From contig CP085711.1 in assembly GCA_023823795.1 (NCBI GenBank), positions 372,001 through 436,000 of the forward strand: a stretch of DNA of 64,000 bases, read 5' to 3'. Of this stretch, positions 54,955-64,000 are shown piece by piece. Numbering within the stretch: position 1 is the first letter of the stretch; each line of letters opens with the position of its first letter. The translations under genes were made by a program, and so were the position numbers. The notes beneath the pieces were generated by a model. That model made no database searches, had not been told where the DNA came from, and saw only the letters and a program-made list of their open reading frames with translations. Source of the DNA: Bacillus sp. F19. GTDB lineage: Bacteria; Bacillota; Bacilli; Bacillales; Bacillaceae.

Positions 54955-55645
54955 AGCAAACAAAATAGGGTCACACTTGGCCCTTTTAGTAATCTTATTC
55001 GCTGTTTTAAAGCTAAGTCCTCATTTTTTCTAAAGCCCTTTTTGAAAGATTGGTTAATCCCCCAGAAAATATTTTATTAATTTATATGTATAAAAGAGTT
55101 ATAGATTGGGAATAATAAAGATAAGGAAGTTAATAAAATCACGTTCTGTATCGAGTGACAAACCAGACATTGGGATTTGGGCTGATTGAGAAATAATCAG
55201 CATCTTACAAGCCATTTCCAATGTCTGCAATGCAATACGTTAACAGCCAACATCAAGCCAACAATGATACCCACTACTTTGTTCAAACGGTCAATTTTTA
55301 TGTTGTAAATTCAATCAATAATTAATTTACATGATATAACGTTAACAACAACATTAACATATATGTCGATGTTGTTGTTGAATTGGTTCGTGTCATAAAT
55401 AAATACTTATGAAGTTAAAAGAATATTGAAAAATAAGTCTGATAATTAGTTGTGTACCAAATGGTACTCTTTTTTTATGCTTTGCATAGACTTTTTAGCA
55501 CGTTAAATATGAAAAGCAAATATTTAAAGAGCTTTAAATGTAAAATTTCATCTTTTGACTCAGGGACTCATTTGCAATAGTCTTCATACTCTCATTTCAA
55601 TTACTTAAAGTTCATAAACGTATTAATTTATATAAATATTAATAC
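54955..55645. other. Intergenic stretch after the recombinase
   Basis: No gene recognised. It holds a weak hairpin (AGGGTCACACTTGGCCCT, 54966) and long CAACAACAT/ATGTTGTTG inverted repeats around TTAACATATATGTC near 55343-55377. A minus-strand coding-like stretch near 55190-55330 (LNKVVGIIVGLMLAVNVL) is too short to name. Confidence 0.4.
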
Positions 55646-55675
55646 GAAAAACCCTCTCCTTAGGAAAGGGTTTTC
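55646..55675 (-). terminator. Terminator of the LmbE-family gene
   Basis: AAAACCCT and AGGGTTTT with a ten-base loop; T-rich on the minus strand after the stem. It lies 63 bases beyond the stop of the gene that ends at 55739. Confidence 0.8.
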
Positions 55676-55738
55676 TAAAATGAAATACAGTTCATTAGAT
55701 TAAAAACGATCTTCATTGATCAGTATATTTTATAAGTT

Positions 55739-58252
55739 TTACTTATTTGCTCCGTAACTGATCAGGTTGGTGAAAATTCTATATCCACCAGGCACCTGGC
55801 CTTGAATCTGGCGGTAGAATACTAAGTTGGTATAAAGATAGGTTCCTTGACCGTAATTTGCCATCAAAATTCCTCCATCGAATGGTTCCTCGTTAGGGTC
55901 AGCCATGCTAACGAAAGTCTCGAAACGATCGTCCCATTTCATTGGATAATAGAGCCCGCGTTCTTGGACCCATCCTTCCCAGTCTTTTTCTGTAATTTTA
56001 TTAGGGTAGTTGAAAAGTGGCGATTCTGGTTGAAGGATATTTACTTTTGCATTCTCATCCGTTACCCTCCAGCGAATTGATGGATTTCCAATTGTCAATG
56101 GATATGGAGCAGTCGTCATGGCATCCCAGCCGTCATTTGGCTTATGATACTGAACGACGAGATGTCCTCCTTCTTCAACATATTTCATAAGACGTGCATT
56201 ATTAAACTTCAGGTCTTCCCTTGAGAGATATGCCCTGATTCCTGTTACAATCGTATCGTATTGACTTAAATCTCCTGTTGCAAGATCCGATTCAGTCAGT
56301 TTTGTTATATCCAGCCCTGTATTCGCTAAAGAATTTGCAACCGTGTCAAACCCACTATCAATGTAGCCTATTTTTAAATTAGGTTGCTGCAGCAGCTCAA
56401 AGGCAACTCCATCTATTTGTGCTGGATATTGATAATAGAAGGTACCTATGTGATCATAGCTTATTTCCTGAATGGTTGTATTGTAGGCTTTTCCGTTTGC
56501 TACTGCTTCAGCGCCTATATCAAATTCACCCTCGATAATGTCTTTAGGGGGGATAAGCTTAAACGCTACTTCTTTTTCCTCGAACTGATTGTCGAAATTA
56601 ACTGATGCTTTTTCTGGCGTTACTGCCCATCCATCAGGAATGTTCAAGGAAACGGATGATTGGATTTTACCGCTGTTATAGTTTTTAAGTTTTACTTTAA
56701 CAGGCATTTCTTCATGCACCTTCGCTGTATTCACAACAATATCTTTAGGAGACATTGTGAGAGAGATATCTGGAAGAACAGCAACTGTTCCATCTAAATC
56801 TTCTGTGTGTTCAGTCTTTGTTCCGCGATTCTTAAAATCAATTTTGACAAGTATAGCAGGGTGGTCATAAGCATGATAGTCTTTCGCGCTATTAGGTACT
56901 TCAACCTTGTAGAGTATTTTCACTTTCTTACCAGGAGAGAGATCATTCACATCATCTTTTGTTGATGCTTTCCAGTGTTTAGGAACGTCTAAAAAAATGT
57001 CTGTGTCTTTAAGGATTTGTTGTCCCCCATTCTTAAGCGTAACTGTCACGGATGTTGTTTGACCTTTTGTCAGGACATTTGATTCCGCTTTAGCCGAAAC
57101 TTCAAGACTCGAAGAAACAAAGCTCACTGTTTCTAATTGATCCTCTTTAATAGAAAGTTTATGGAGGAGGTCTGCCTTTAACTTCTCATCCAGCTTCGAT
57201 TTTTCTGTTTTCTTAATTAGTTTTCGCACTTCATTCAATGCATTCTGTGTTTTTGTAAATACTCTATCTCGATTAGGATAAGCTGTAATGATAGAGTTTA
57301 AATTTTTTTGCAACTTTGTAAAATGTACGTTCAGGGATTTTTCTTTCTTTGGAAGTACCTGAGCCCATTCTGCCAGATCGTATGGAACCCCGGCGAAGAG
57401 TTCAAAACTACCTTTTGTATCAACTGCATTTTTAAGTAGTTCTAAATGGATTTGTCTAGGAGCAGCAGGAATATCATTACCCATGCCTTGACTCTTGTGC
57501 ATGTAACGAGATTCTTCTCCTAACTGAGGATAGGTCATGTTGTAGATGGGATCGAACATTCCGATTTCGATAGAGGTGGTCGCTGTTTGTGGAGATTCTG
57601 CTGGCAAAAATAATTTTTTTACCTGCCATACAGACAGTCCTTCTTTTAAGTGTTCTGGATATACTTTTGGATTGGCTGCATCTTCAAATGCACGTTCACT
57701 TAGAATCTCCATTGCACGGTGGTGCCCGTGCTGAGTATGATCATTTCTAAACGATGGCATTAGGATATCTGGCTGATAAGTACGAATAAAACGTATTAAA
57801 CGTTCGTACGTAAGGTCTTCTCCCCACTTTTCTAAAGTTTCTTCAGGAGTTTTTGAGAAACCGAAATCGTATATAGGATCAGATGTCGTTTCACTAAGAT
57901 GGTATGCTTTTACACCTGTAATTTTGGACGCTTCTATCATTTCCCTGGACCGAATAATTCCAAGGGCGTTGTCTAACTCATTTCCAATCTCATTCTGCCC
58001 CCCTTCGCCTCGGTTAGCTATAAGACTCGAAGTGGTAACACCAAGTCCTCTTGATAAATAAGCTAAAAAGTCACTTCTTTCATCATCTGGATGGGCCCCT
58101 GTATTTAAAAAGGTAACAGTGGTTTCAAGTGGTTTAAGAGCATTCCATAAATCTACATCTGGATCTTTCTGTGATGCAGTTGCATTTCCTCCGATTGGCA
58201 GTGTAGAAATAATAAGAATGATTGAAAACAATACTACGATAAACTTCTTCAT
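55739..58252 (-). CDS. Secreted LmbE/PIG-L family deacetylase with NEW3 domains
   Basis: The 837-residue product has a signal peptide (to about 27), then the LmbE/PIG-L zinc deacetylase domain: TGAHPDDERSDFLAYL with H54, D56 and D57, IIRSREMIEASKI, and SFRNDHTQHGHHRAM. Two NEW3 or alpha-galactosidase-associated beta-sandwich domains follow (about 390-610) and a C-terminal Rossmann/ThuA-like part (YDTIVTGIRAYLSREDLKF). It would remove N-acetyl groups from exported or extracellular amino sugars. ATG 58252 (AAAGGGGT upstream) is preferred to an ATG 18 bases earlier. Unlike BshB it is exported and much larger, so bacillithiol synthesis is unlikely. Confidence 0.85.
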   Translation of the reverse strand: MKKFIVVLFSIILIISTLPIGGNATASQKDPDVDLWNALKPLETTVTFLNTGAHPDDERSDFLAYLSRGLGVTTSSLIANRGEGGQNEIGNELDNALGIIRSREMIEASKITGVKAYHLSETTSDPIYDFGFSKTPEETLEKWGEDLTYERLIRFIRTYQPDILMPSFRNDHTQHGHHRAMEILSERAFEDAANPKVYPEHLKEGLSVWQVKKLFLPAESPQTATTSIEIGMFDPIYNMTYPQLGEESRYMHKSQGMGNDIPAAPRQIHLELLKNAVDTKGSFELFAGVPYDLAEWAQVLPKKEKSLNVHFTKLQKNLNSIITAYPNRDRVFTKTQNALNEVRKLIKKTEKSKLDEKLKADLLHKLSIKEDQLETVSFVSSSLEVSAKAESNVLTKGQTTSVTVTLKNGGQQILKDTDIFLDVPKHWKASTKDDVNDLSPGKKVKILYKVEVPNSAKDYHAYDHPAILVKIDFKNRGTKTEHTEDLDGTVAVLPDISLTMSPKDIVVNTAKVHEEMPVKVKLKNYNSGKIQSSVSLNIPDGWAVTPEKASVNFDNQFEEKEVAFKLIPPKDIIEGEFDIGAEAVANGKAYNTTIQEISYDHIGTFYYQYPAQIDGVAFELLQQPNLKIGYIDSGFDTVANSLANTGLDITKLTESDLATGDLSQYDTIVTGIRAYLSREDLKFNNARLMKYVEEGGHLVVQYHKPNDGWDAMTTAPYPLTIGNPSIRWRVTDENAKVNILQPESPLFNYPNKITEKDWEGWVQERGLYYPMKWDDRFETFVSMADPNEEPFDGGILMANYGQGTYLYTNLVFYRQIQGQVPGGYRIFTNLISYGANK

Positions 58253-58323
58253 TTTTCGTACCCCTTTCATTATTTGATTTCCTCGTTAATAAGACACTCC
58301 TTTCTACCTAGGTATTTAGTATG

Positions 58324-58344
58324 TTAGTAAGTCTACCTAACTAA
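58324..58344. promoter_or_regulatory. Candidate ROK regulator operator
   Basis: TTAGTAA at 58324-58330 and TAACTAA at 58338-58344 form a 6-of-7 inverted repeat, typical of TTAGTT-type sites for NagC/XylR relatives, in the gap between the divergent deacetylase and ROK genes. Nearby TACCTAGGTA (58304) is a second palindrome. Confidence 0.4.
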
Positions 58345-58580
58345 CTAGAAGTGTGAAACCTTACCTAATGATAACCTCAAAGAGATAATGTTGTAAATAC
58401 TCTTTATTTTCAGAAAACTAAAAATGATAGTTTGACACTTAAAACACTGGGCGATTATTCCAACATATTTAGTAGGGATAATCTTTGTAAACATGGTGAG
58501 ATTGAGTTATATTTTAATTAAATAAACTCTATTAACATATAAGTTGAGGCCTAGATGTAATGACTTTTAAGGGAATTCCG

Positions 58581-59771
58581 ATGCATATGAAATCTTTCAA
58601 TAAAAAATGTATTCTTCAATGTATTAAAGATCAATCTCCTACTTCAAGAGCAGAGATAGCTGTGAAAACGAAAATAAGCAAGCCCACTGTTTCATTGTTA
58701 GTTGACGAACTAATCCAAGAAAATTGGGTTTTTGAAAAAGGTATCGGTGAATCCTCTTCCCAAGGTGGCAGGAGGCCGATTCAACTTTATTTTAATGAAA
58801 AGGCAGCTTATATCATTGGAACAGATATAGGTGGTACCAATGTGAGAACGGTCTTATGTGATCTGGGAGGTAACATAATTGCGTTCAGCAGTTTCGCAAC
58901 CCAAAAATATCTAAACTCTGGATTGCTTAAACAGTTAGCAAAAAAAGTGGATAATATGATGAAAAACCAGAATATCGACGTTACCCAAATATTAGGTATG
59001 GGCGTTGGTGTTCCAGGAATAACAAACACTTCTAGTGGATTAGTAATAGAAGCCCCTAGCTTAAATTGGATTCAGTATCCTTTTATTGAAGATGCAAAGA
59101 AATTCTTTCCTTTTCCTGTATTTGTTGATAATGATGTCAATGTTGCCTGTCTAGGTGAACAGTGGCTTGGTAACGCTAAAAACAATAGGAACGTTTTGTA
59201 CATTTCAGTAGGCACAGGCATCGGGAGTGGGATTATTATAAACAATCAACTATACAGAGGCTCATCAAGTGCAGCTGGTGAAATGGGATATATGGTCACG
59301 GATAAGAACGATTTGATGAATGATTTTAAACCTACTTTTAACCATTATGGTTATCTAGAGAGCGTTGCTGGAGGGAAATCCATTGGTAACAAATTTACTG
59401 ATAGAATTAAGGAAATCTCTGACCATCCCTTGCATACTCAAGCGAATTCTTCTGGATTAACTGGCGAAGATGCGTTTAATGCAGCTAAGCTAGGGGATGA
59501 AATCGCACTTTCGACTATAAATGAAGCCAATGAACATTTAGCGTATGGCATTATTAATGCTGCAAGTTTGCTAAACCCGGAGGTCATTATTTTGGGCGGA
59601 GGCGTACTAAAATCATCTGAGCTGATCCTGCCAAGATTGCAAGAAATAATGTTGCAGTACCTTCCAAGCACGGTAGAACTGAAGTGCTCCTTTTTAGGTG
59701 AAAAATCTGGAGCATTCGGAGCTGTATCCCTTTTCTTAAGAGAGTACGACAGCATTATTCAACATTCATAA
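58581..59771 (+). CDS. ROK-family transcriptional repressor
   Basis: The 396-residue protein combines a MarR-like HTH at its N terminus (SPTSRAEIAVKTKISKPTVS) with a ROK sugar-kinase-like domain (GTDIGGTNVRTVLCDLGG, VGTGIGSGIIINNQLYRGSS, GYLESVAGG). Relatives (NagC, XylR) sense sugars or sugar phosphates. The ATG at 58581, seven bases after AAGGGA, is preferred to 58560. Divergent from the deacetylase and convergent with the kinase operon at 59860, so it probably regulates both or one of them. Zinc-site cysteines are missing here, so it may bind effector without catalysis. Confidence 0.9.
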   Translation: MHMKSFNKKCILQCIKDQSPTSRAEIAVKTKISKPTVSLLVDELIQENWVFEKGIGESSSQGGRRPIQLYFNEKAAYIIGTDIGGTNVRTVLCDLGGNIIAFSSFATQKYLNSGLLKQLAKKVDNMMKNQNIDVTQILGMGVGVPGITNTSSGLVIEAPSLNWIQYPFIEDAKKFFPFPVFVDNDVNVACLGEQWLGNAKNNRNVLYISVGTGIGSGIIINNQLYRGSSSAAGEMGYMVTDKNDLMNDFKPTFNHYGYLESVAGGKSIGNKFTDRIKEISDHPLHTQANSSGLTGEDAFNAAKLGDEIALSTINEANEHLAYGIINAASLLNPEVIILGGGVLKSSELILPRLQEIMLQYLPSTVELKCSFLGEKSGAFGAVSLFLREYDSIIQHS

Positions 59772-59802
59772 ATATGGTTTTCTATACCTTCAACGTATTA
59801 AC

Positions 59803-59853
59803 AAAAAAGAACCTGCTTTTGGTGATCAGTTATCTCAAAGCAGGTTCTTTTTT
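59803..59853. terminator. Bidirectional terminator between convergent genes
   Basis: AAAAAAGAACCTGCTTT at 59803-59819 and its exact complement at 59837-59853 form a 17-bp stem with T runs on both sides. Confidence 0.9.
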
Positions 59854-59859
59854 AATCAT

Positions 59860-60816
59860 TTATTTCAAATTGTTCAACAGCCCTCTCTGAACAATGTATT
59901 GGAAGGGTTCAAGGTTGGCCAGAATCAAACGACTATTTGGGAATTGACCTTTCACTTTATCTCCTAATTGTTTTTGGATATAGTGATTATGCTTAAGAAT
60001 ACCGCCTTGGAGTACTATCGTAATGTTTTCATCAGCGTTTAATGTTTTTTCCATTACAGTATACAGCAATGAAAAAAGTTCATCAGTTGCTAAGTCTAGA
60101 ATATTTTGGGAAACGGCATCTCCTTCCACTGTACATGCTTCTACGATCTGAGCGATTGCGCCTATTGTGTCCACCGAACTTTTTGTACCATATACCCAGT
60201 TATAAAGTGATTCAACTTTTGGCAGGTTGATTGCCTCTAAAACTCTATCTCTTAATAGCGTATTTGGTCCGCGTCCATCACTCATTTTTAAGATTGCACG
60301 AATGGCCTCCATTCCAATCCAATAGCCACTTCCTTCATCACCGATTTTATGACCCCAGCCTCCTGCGCGGACGTATTCGCCCTTTCCATTATGGGCAAAT
60401 GCAATGGACCCCGTACCGGATATCACAAGAGCCCCAGGTTGGTTAGATGTGGCTCCAATCAAAGTAGAAAGGGCATCATTCTCCACAATAAGTTTCTCAA
60501 AATAGAGTCCGGTTCTGTTACAAACGTCGTTGACAATTCGCGTTACTACATCTCTGTCTTCAGAAGTATCGATACCTGCCAAGGCAAAAACACCAGTTTG
60601 AAATTTAATCTGATCTCTCTTCTCGCAAACCTTTATTCTCACTTCTTTAATAGCCTTCAAAAGAGCATTTTTAGCTCCTTCAATACCTGCTACCTGATAG
60701 TTTGAAGCATTTGATCGACCAATTCCCAATACTTTACCTTGGGAATCAGTCATGACAGCAAGTGTCTTCGTTCCCCCTCCATCTACAGCTAAGAGGGGAA
60801 ACGTTGCATTATTCAC
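59860..60816 (-). CDS. BadF/NagK-type sugar kinase
   Basis: The 318-residue protein has the BadF/BcrA-type ATPase fold: LLAVDGGGTKTLAVMTDSQG, GRSNASNYQVAG, ALVISGTGSIAFAHNGKGE, GWGHKIGDEGSGYWIGMEAI. These are marks of N-acetylglucosamine/N-acetylmuramic acid kinases (MurK, NagK). It likely phosphorylates a free amino sugar. The start overlaps the stop of the lyase gene by eight bases. Last gene of the minus-strand operon. Confidence 0.87.
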   Translation of the reverse strand: MNNATFPLLAVDGGGTKTLAVMTDSQGKVLGIGRSNASNYQVAGIEGAKNALLKAIKEVRIKVCEKRDQIKFQTGVFALAGIDTSEDRDVVTRIVNDVCNRTGLYFEKLIVENDALSTLIGATSNQPGALVISGTGSIAFAHNGKGEYVRAGGWGHKIGDEGSGYWIGMEAIRAILKMSDGRGPNTLLRDRVLEAINLPKVESLYNWVYGTKSSVDTIGAIAQIVEACTVEGDAVSQNILDLATDELFSLLYTVMEKTLNADENITIVLQGGILKHNHYIQKQLGDKVKGQFPNSRLILANLEPFQYIVQRGLLNNLK

Positions 60817-62332
60817 TTTTATGAGCCCACTTCAGAACATACAATTTTAATATCTGCTCATACTGTTCCAGGGCTTCTTTCTTGCTTTTCATCCAATCTA
60901 GTAACTGTTGCTGTTCTTCTTTCTTATTGTTCAGAGTAGTTGCCATTCTGCTAGGCGCAGGTCCTCCCGGTAATGTCCGTACATGGACAAAAAAGACGGG
61001 ATTCAATGCATTCTTAAAGACATCTTCCGTTAGAGTTAATGGTTTTCCAATAACTTGTTCAGCATGCTCGTTCACTAGCGCTAGAGTAAGATCTCTCAGA
61101 GAACCTTTTCCTGATTGAGTAAGCGACGTGACGGCACCGCTAACAATATGGTGTGATTGGCGGAAAGAGAGGCCGTCTTCCCGAACAATGGTATCTGCAA
61201 GCTCAGTAACATTGGCAAAACTCTCTTTAGCTCTATTTAACAAAAGGTCCCTATTCACATTCATAGTCAATAGCACACTTGACAAGAGTTGATATATTCC
61301 TTTGAGTCGATCCATTGCTTTCCAGAGGTATGGTTGCATGTCGTCCTCTGTATCTACGATATCGCCAAAAGGTGTATTGTGCACCATGGTGAGAACAGTC
61401 TGAGCATCACCGGCTACACCAGAAAGCAGGGCTCTCATATGTTCTATAGAAACTGGATTTCGCTTTTGTGGCATGATAGAACTGATTTGAACGTAAGGGG
61501 CTGCAAGTTGGAAAGATGCAAATTCTTGAGTGCCCCATAGCAAGAAATCCTGAGTAGACCTTCCAAGATTGAGTGCAGCAACTTGTACAGCAGAGGCTGT
61601 TTCCATAATGTAATCCGCACCTGAAACGGCATCCCAAGCATTATCAATTATATCTTCAAATCCAAGCAGCTCCTGCATGCGGCTACGACTGATTGGAAAG
61701 CCGGATGTAGTGAGGGCTGCAGCACCCATACTGCTTCGGTTAACTGTTTTGTAGGCCGATTGTAGACGTATAATGTCCCGTGTAAGCATATCAGTCATGG
61801 CGTTGAAATAATGTCCAAGTGTTGTCGGCTGTGCCTGTTGTGTATGTGTATAACCAATCATGATGGTATCAATATGTTCTTTTGAGAGTTCGATCAATGA
61901 TTCCCTTAAATGTAGAGCCCCTTCAAGGAGATCTAAAATTTTCTCTCTAAGGGTCATTCGATAAATGGCGATGCCCATGTCGTTGCGGCTGCGCCCAATA
62001 TGAAGGTTGCCTGCAATATCTCCAGCCTGCTCAATCAGGTTGTGCTCCACTTGGAAGAAAAGATCCTCAAACTGTGGATCGTATTCCCCTTTTTGAAGTT
62101 TTTCAACTTCTATATTGCCAACTGCCTGACCAATTTTCTTTCCTTCTTCCTCAGTAACTAGACCTTGCTCTTGAAGCATCACTAGATGAGCTGTGTGAAT
62201 TTGAAGCATTGACTTTAAAAAATTCTGTTTTGCCTCATTGTAAGCTGGTTTTAAAACCATTGATGTATAAGATTTTGAGGGAAATGAATCTCCTTCGAAT
62301 TCAATAATTTGATTTCTTAATGTTAAATCCAT
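60809..62332 (-). CDS. Argininosuccinate-lyase-family lyase
   Basis: The 507-residue protein belongs to the fumarase/aspartase superfamily. HIGRSRNDMGIAIYRM and GYTHTQQAQPTTLGHY are the ASL motifs with the active-site His, and SSIMPQKRNPVSIEHMR is the signature loop. ASL family members either make or break a C-N bond to fumarate/succinate. There are no other arginine genes here, and the gene is packed between a creatininase-family gene and an amino-sugar kinase, so a substrate such as a succinyl- or carboxyalkyl-substituted amine is more likely than argininosuccinate. That last point is inference. Confidence 0.85.
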   Translation of the reverse strand: MDLTLRNQIIEFEGDSFPSKSYTSMVLKPAYNEAKQNFLKSMLQIHTAHLVMLQEQGLVTEEEGKKIGQAVGNIEVEKLQKGEYDPQFEDLFFQVEHNLIEQAGDIAGNLHIGRSRNDMGIAIYRMTLREKILDLLEGALHLRESLIELSKEHIDTIMIGYTHTQQAQPTTLGHYFNAMTDMLTRDIIRLQSAYKTVNRSSMGAAALTTSGFPISRSRMQELLGFEDIIDNAWDAVSGADYIMETASAVQVAALNLGRSTQDFLLWGTQEFASFQLAAPYVQISSIMPQKRNPVSIEHMRALLSGVAGDAQTVLTMVHNTPFGDIVDTEDDMQPYLWKAMDRLKGIYQLLSSVLLTMNVNRDLLLNRAKESFANVTELADTIVREDGLSFRQSHHIVSGAVTSLTQSGKGSLRDLTLALVNEHAEQVIGKPLTLTEDVFKNALNPVFFVHVRTLPGGPAPSRMATTLNNKKEEQQQLLDWMKSKKEALEQYEQILKLYVLKWAHKSE

Positions 62333-62333
62333 G

Positions 62334-63080
62334 TCAAACCCCTTTCCCGGTACCGATAAGCCAATTTTTTATCAGCTTATTCATGTTATCAGCCGCTGTT
62401 CTGACAATTACTTCTCCCTTTTCCTGGGCTGTTTGTACAATTAATCCTGTATAACCATCCCAACTCTCAGGTGCTCCCTCAACGGTTATATATGGGAGAG
62501 TTGAATACTTGTTTGTGTCACTGAACTCATTATCTTCTCTTTCTACTTTTACTAGATCAGGCCTGAATGCCTTTACTGCAGACATTTCAAATGGACCTCC
62601 ATGTCCTCTTCCGCTTGTACCAATAAATCCGATTTCCTCAGCTTTCTCAATTTCGACCATTTGCCACCAATTTATTAATAGAAACTTTGCATTTGGATGA
62701 CGAATGGATATATATTCCGCGACCGATCGAGATAGTCCCATGTTAGCATCATGCGCATTTAGGAGAATAATCCTTTGGACACCAAGTTTGAGTATTCCCT
62801 CTAATATATCCGACAAGTATTCAAGCATGATAGATGGTCGAACAGAAATGGTTCCTGGATACTTAGCCGTTTTTCCTGGACAGGATGAATAGGGAACAGT
62901 TGGATAGACGATGCCACCAAGGTCTTTATGAATTAACCCCCCGAAGCTTTCAGCAAGAATAATGTCCGTACCATAGGGAGAATGGGGACCGTGGTATTCA
63001 AAACTTCCAAGAGGCAGTACCACAAAGGCAGCTTGTTTTAATTCATCTAATTGTCGTCCATGTATTTCAAATGCGTTCAT
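62334..63080 (-). CDS. Creatininase family hydrolase
   Basis: The 248-residue protein has the creatininase-family (PF02633) marks: VLPLGSFEYHGPHSPYGTDI, LNAHDANMGLSRS, TSGRGHGGPFEMSAVKAF. The residues E, H, D and H in these are the metal ligands. Known members hydrolyse creatinine, other cyclic or linear amides, or FAPy compounds. ATG 63080 (AAAGGGGAGAAAAC upstream) is preferred over a longer frame that runs into the permease gene. It ends one base before the lyase ATG. Confidence 0.85.
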   Translation of the reverse strand: MNAFEIHGRQLDELKQAAFVVLPLGSFEYHGPHSPYGTDIILAESFGGLIHKDLGGIVYPTVPYSSCPGKTAKYPGTISVRPSIMLEYLSDILEGILKLGVQRIILLNAHDANMGLSRSVAEYISIRHPNAKFLLINWWQMVEIEKAEEIGFIGTSGRGHGGPFEMSAVKAFRPDLVKVEREDNEFSDTNKYSTLPYITVEGAPESWDGYTGLIVQTAQEKGEVIVRTAADNMNKLIKNWLIGTGKGV

Positions 63081-63094
63081 CTGTTTTCTCCCCT

Positions 63095-63985
63095 TTACAT
63101 TGCAGATCCAGCTTTTCCATTTGTCAATTTTTGTGAGACGAATAGGACGATAAGAATTAACAGGATTTGCAATACACCGTATGCACATGCTGTCCCAAAT
63201 TGAAAAGCATACATTTTTTGGAATATCGCAACAGATAAGGGCATTGTCGATGTACTATAAATTAAGATTGAAGCGACAAATTCGCCGATACCCTGTACAA
63301 ATGCGAGCAATGTACCTGCAAGAATACCCGTCATAGTCATAGGGAGGACAATTCTCCGGAAGGAAGTCATCCAACTAGCCCCCAGACTTCTTGCTGCTTC
63401 TTCGATTGATTGATCCACTTGCATTAAACTTGCAGAGGTTGACCTGAAAATGAGTGGCAAGTGTCTGACAAAGTAAGCAAGTGGAAGAATCCAGAACGTC
63501 CCAATCAGAACTTGATTAAAGCTGAATACAGATGGTTCGCTGAATGCAGCAATAAGGTTTACCGCTACAACCGTTCCTGGGAGTGCCCAAGGTACCATAA
63601 TCAGAATATCTAAAACTGTTTTTCCTTTAAATTTAGTCCGGACCATAACATAAGCTGCAGCTACACCGAAAATGATATTTCCTATGGTGGCAACAAAGCT
63701 CATTTGAATTGAGTTCCATATCGGCCGCCATGTTCGTTCATCTGTAAAAAGAGCTAGATAATGTTCAAATGTATAGGCTGGCGGCAAAACTTGAACCGTC
63801 CAAGTCCCATCTACTGAAAAAGAAATAAGAACTAAAACAAGAATTGGTAGCAATAAAATGACAACACCGATAATTGAGAGCATCATAGAGAAGTATTTCA
63901 TAAAGGAAGAACGTACTTCTGTCCGATGGACGCTGATTCCTTTACTTTGGTTTTGATAGTTACGTTTGTTTTGATACCATCTCAT
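63095..63985 (-). CDS. ABC transporter permease (binding-protein-dependent type)
   Basis: The protein has six membrane segments and the EAA loop EEAARSLGASWMTSFRRIV at about residue 205, placing it with the iron/putrescine/thiamin-type (CysTW or PotC-like) permeases. The frame stays open to the window end (SFLIL before the ATG at 63985), so the true start may lie outside or the protein may be a longer fused permease. It precedes the creatininase gene by 14 bases, so the operon probably brings in its substrate. ATPase and binding protein would be upstream, outside the window. Confidence 0.8.
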   Translation of the reverse strand: MRWYQNKRNYQNQSKGISVHRTEVRSSFMKYFSMMLSIIGVVILLLPILVLVLISFSVDGTWTVQVLPPAYTFEHYLALFTDERTWRPIWNSIQMSFVATIGNIIFGVAAAYVMVRTKFKGKTVLDILIMVPWALPGTVVAVNLIAAFSEPSVFSFNQVLIGTFWILPLAYFVRHLPLIFRSTSASLMQVDQSIEEAARSLGASWMTSFRRIVLPMTMTGILAGTLLAFVQGIGEFVASILIYSTSTMPLSVAIFQKMYAFQFGTACAYGVLQILLILIVLFVSQKLTNGKAGSAM

Positions 63986-64000
63986 CAAGATAAGGAAGGA

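Noticed and set aside
55739-58252. Bacillithiol enzyme BshB for the LmbE-family protein
   Set aside because: BshB is about 230 residues and cytosolic. This protein has a signal peptide, is 837 residues and carries NEW3 domains.
60809-62332. Arginine biosynthesis argH
   Set aside because: No arginine genes surround it and it is tightly linked to a permease, creatininase and sugar kinase. Family membership alone does not fix the substrate.
1-64000. CRISPR arrays, rRNA and tRNA genes
   Set aside because: No regularly spaced direct repeats of CRISPR type and no rRNA or tRNA-like sequence were seen.

Overview
The window looks like DNA from a low-GC Gram-positive rod of the Bacillaceae. The signs are AT-rich intergenic DNA, strong AGGAGG-type ribosome binding sites, TTG and GTG starts, Bacillus-type families (GlpP-like antiterminator, KtrAB, DUF3231, WGxxGxxG protein) and a TcpC/TcpD/TcpE/ConE conjugation module. 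No rRNA or tRNA gene was seen. Species cannot be named from the sequence. The iteron origin, Rep gene and transfer genes mean the window could be part of a large plasmid, or a chromosome carrying a decayed integrated plasmid or ICE.

Layout. (1) 1-9.2 kb: a plus-strand mannoside-utilisation operon (GH13 end, DUF1861 propeller, GH130 phosphorylase, GH2 beta-mannosidase, zinc MDR dehydrogenase, MFS transporter, ROK sugar kinase, mannose-6-phosphate isomerase) closed by a terminator. (2) 9.4-18.0 kb: a GlpP-family antiterminator gene with an early stop, then two homologous leader/terminator elements. The first precedes hupE-like and a 1553-residue secreted phosphoesterase; the second precedes a HAD-IIA phosphatase. 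This looks like a small local antitermination regulon. (3) 18.0-40 kb: a gene graveyard with a few intact genes (DJ-1-like, VOC, DUF3231, WGxxGxxG, DUF2568, MBL hydrolase, DUF1697) between truncated or frameshifted remnants of an IS3-type transposase, GNAT, HAD, alpha/beta hydrolase, uppP, hisJ, ohr, DUF421, tetR, MDR and phoD, with a short CAATCGGG-type repeat recurring between them. Two complete modules sit inside it: eutH plus two Xaa-Pro peptidase genes behind a sigma-54 promoter with their own enhancer-binding regulator (24-29.5 kb), and an ion-transport group of CPA antiporter, KtrB, KtrA and CorA (30.7-35.5 kb).

(4) 40-55 kb: a plasmid/ICE-like block. A Rep-like gene and an archaeo-eukaryotic-type primase gene diverge from an origin with two families of iterons. 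A coupling ATPase, a replication-relaxation protein and Tcp genes follow. Transfer is clearly broken: tcpC has a stop at codon 3, tcpE is frameshifted, and conE is joined to the 3' part of a group II intron that ends inside the remnant of an NlpC/P60 (cwlT-like) gene. A XerS-like tyrosine recombinase closes the block. (5) 55.7-64 kb: a secreted LmbE/PIG-L family protein and a divergent ROK repressor, then a convergent minus-strand operon of ABC permease, creatininase-family hydrolase, argininosuccinate-lyase-like lyase and BadF-type sugar kinase. This resembles an uncharacterised route for an amino-sugar conjugate.

The strongest candidates for undescribed biology are the paired GlpP-type leaders with the giant phosphoesterase, the dual-iteron Rep/primase origin, and the lyase-kinase-creatininase operon.
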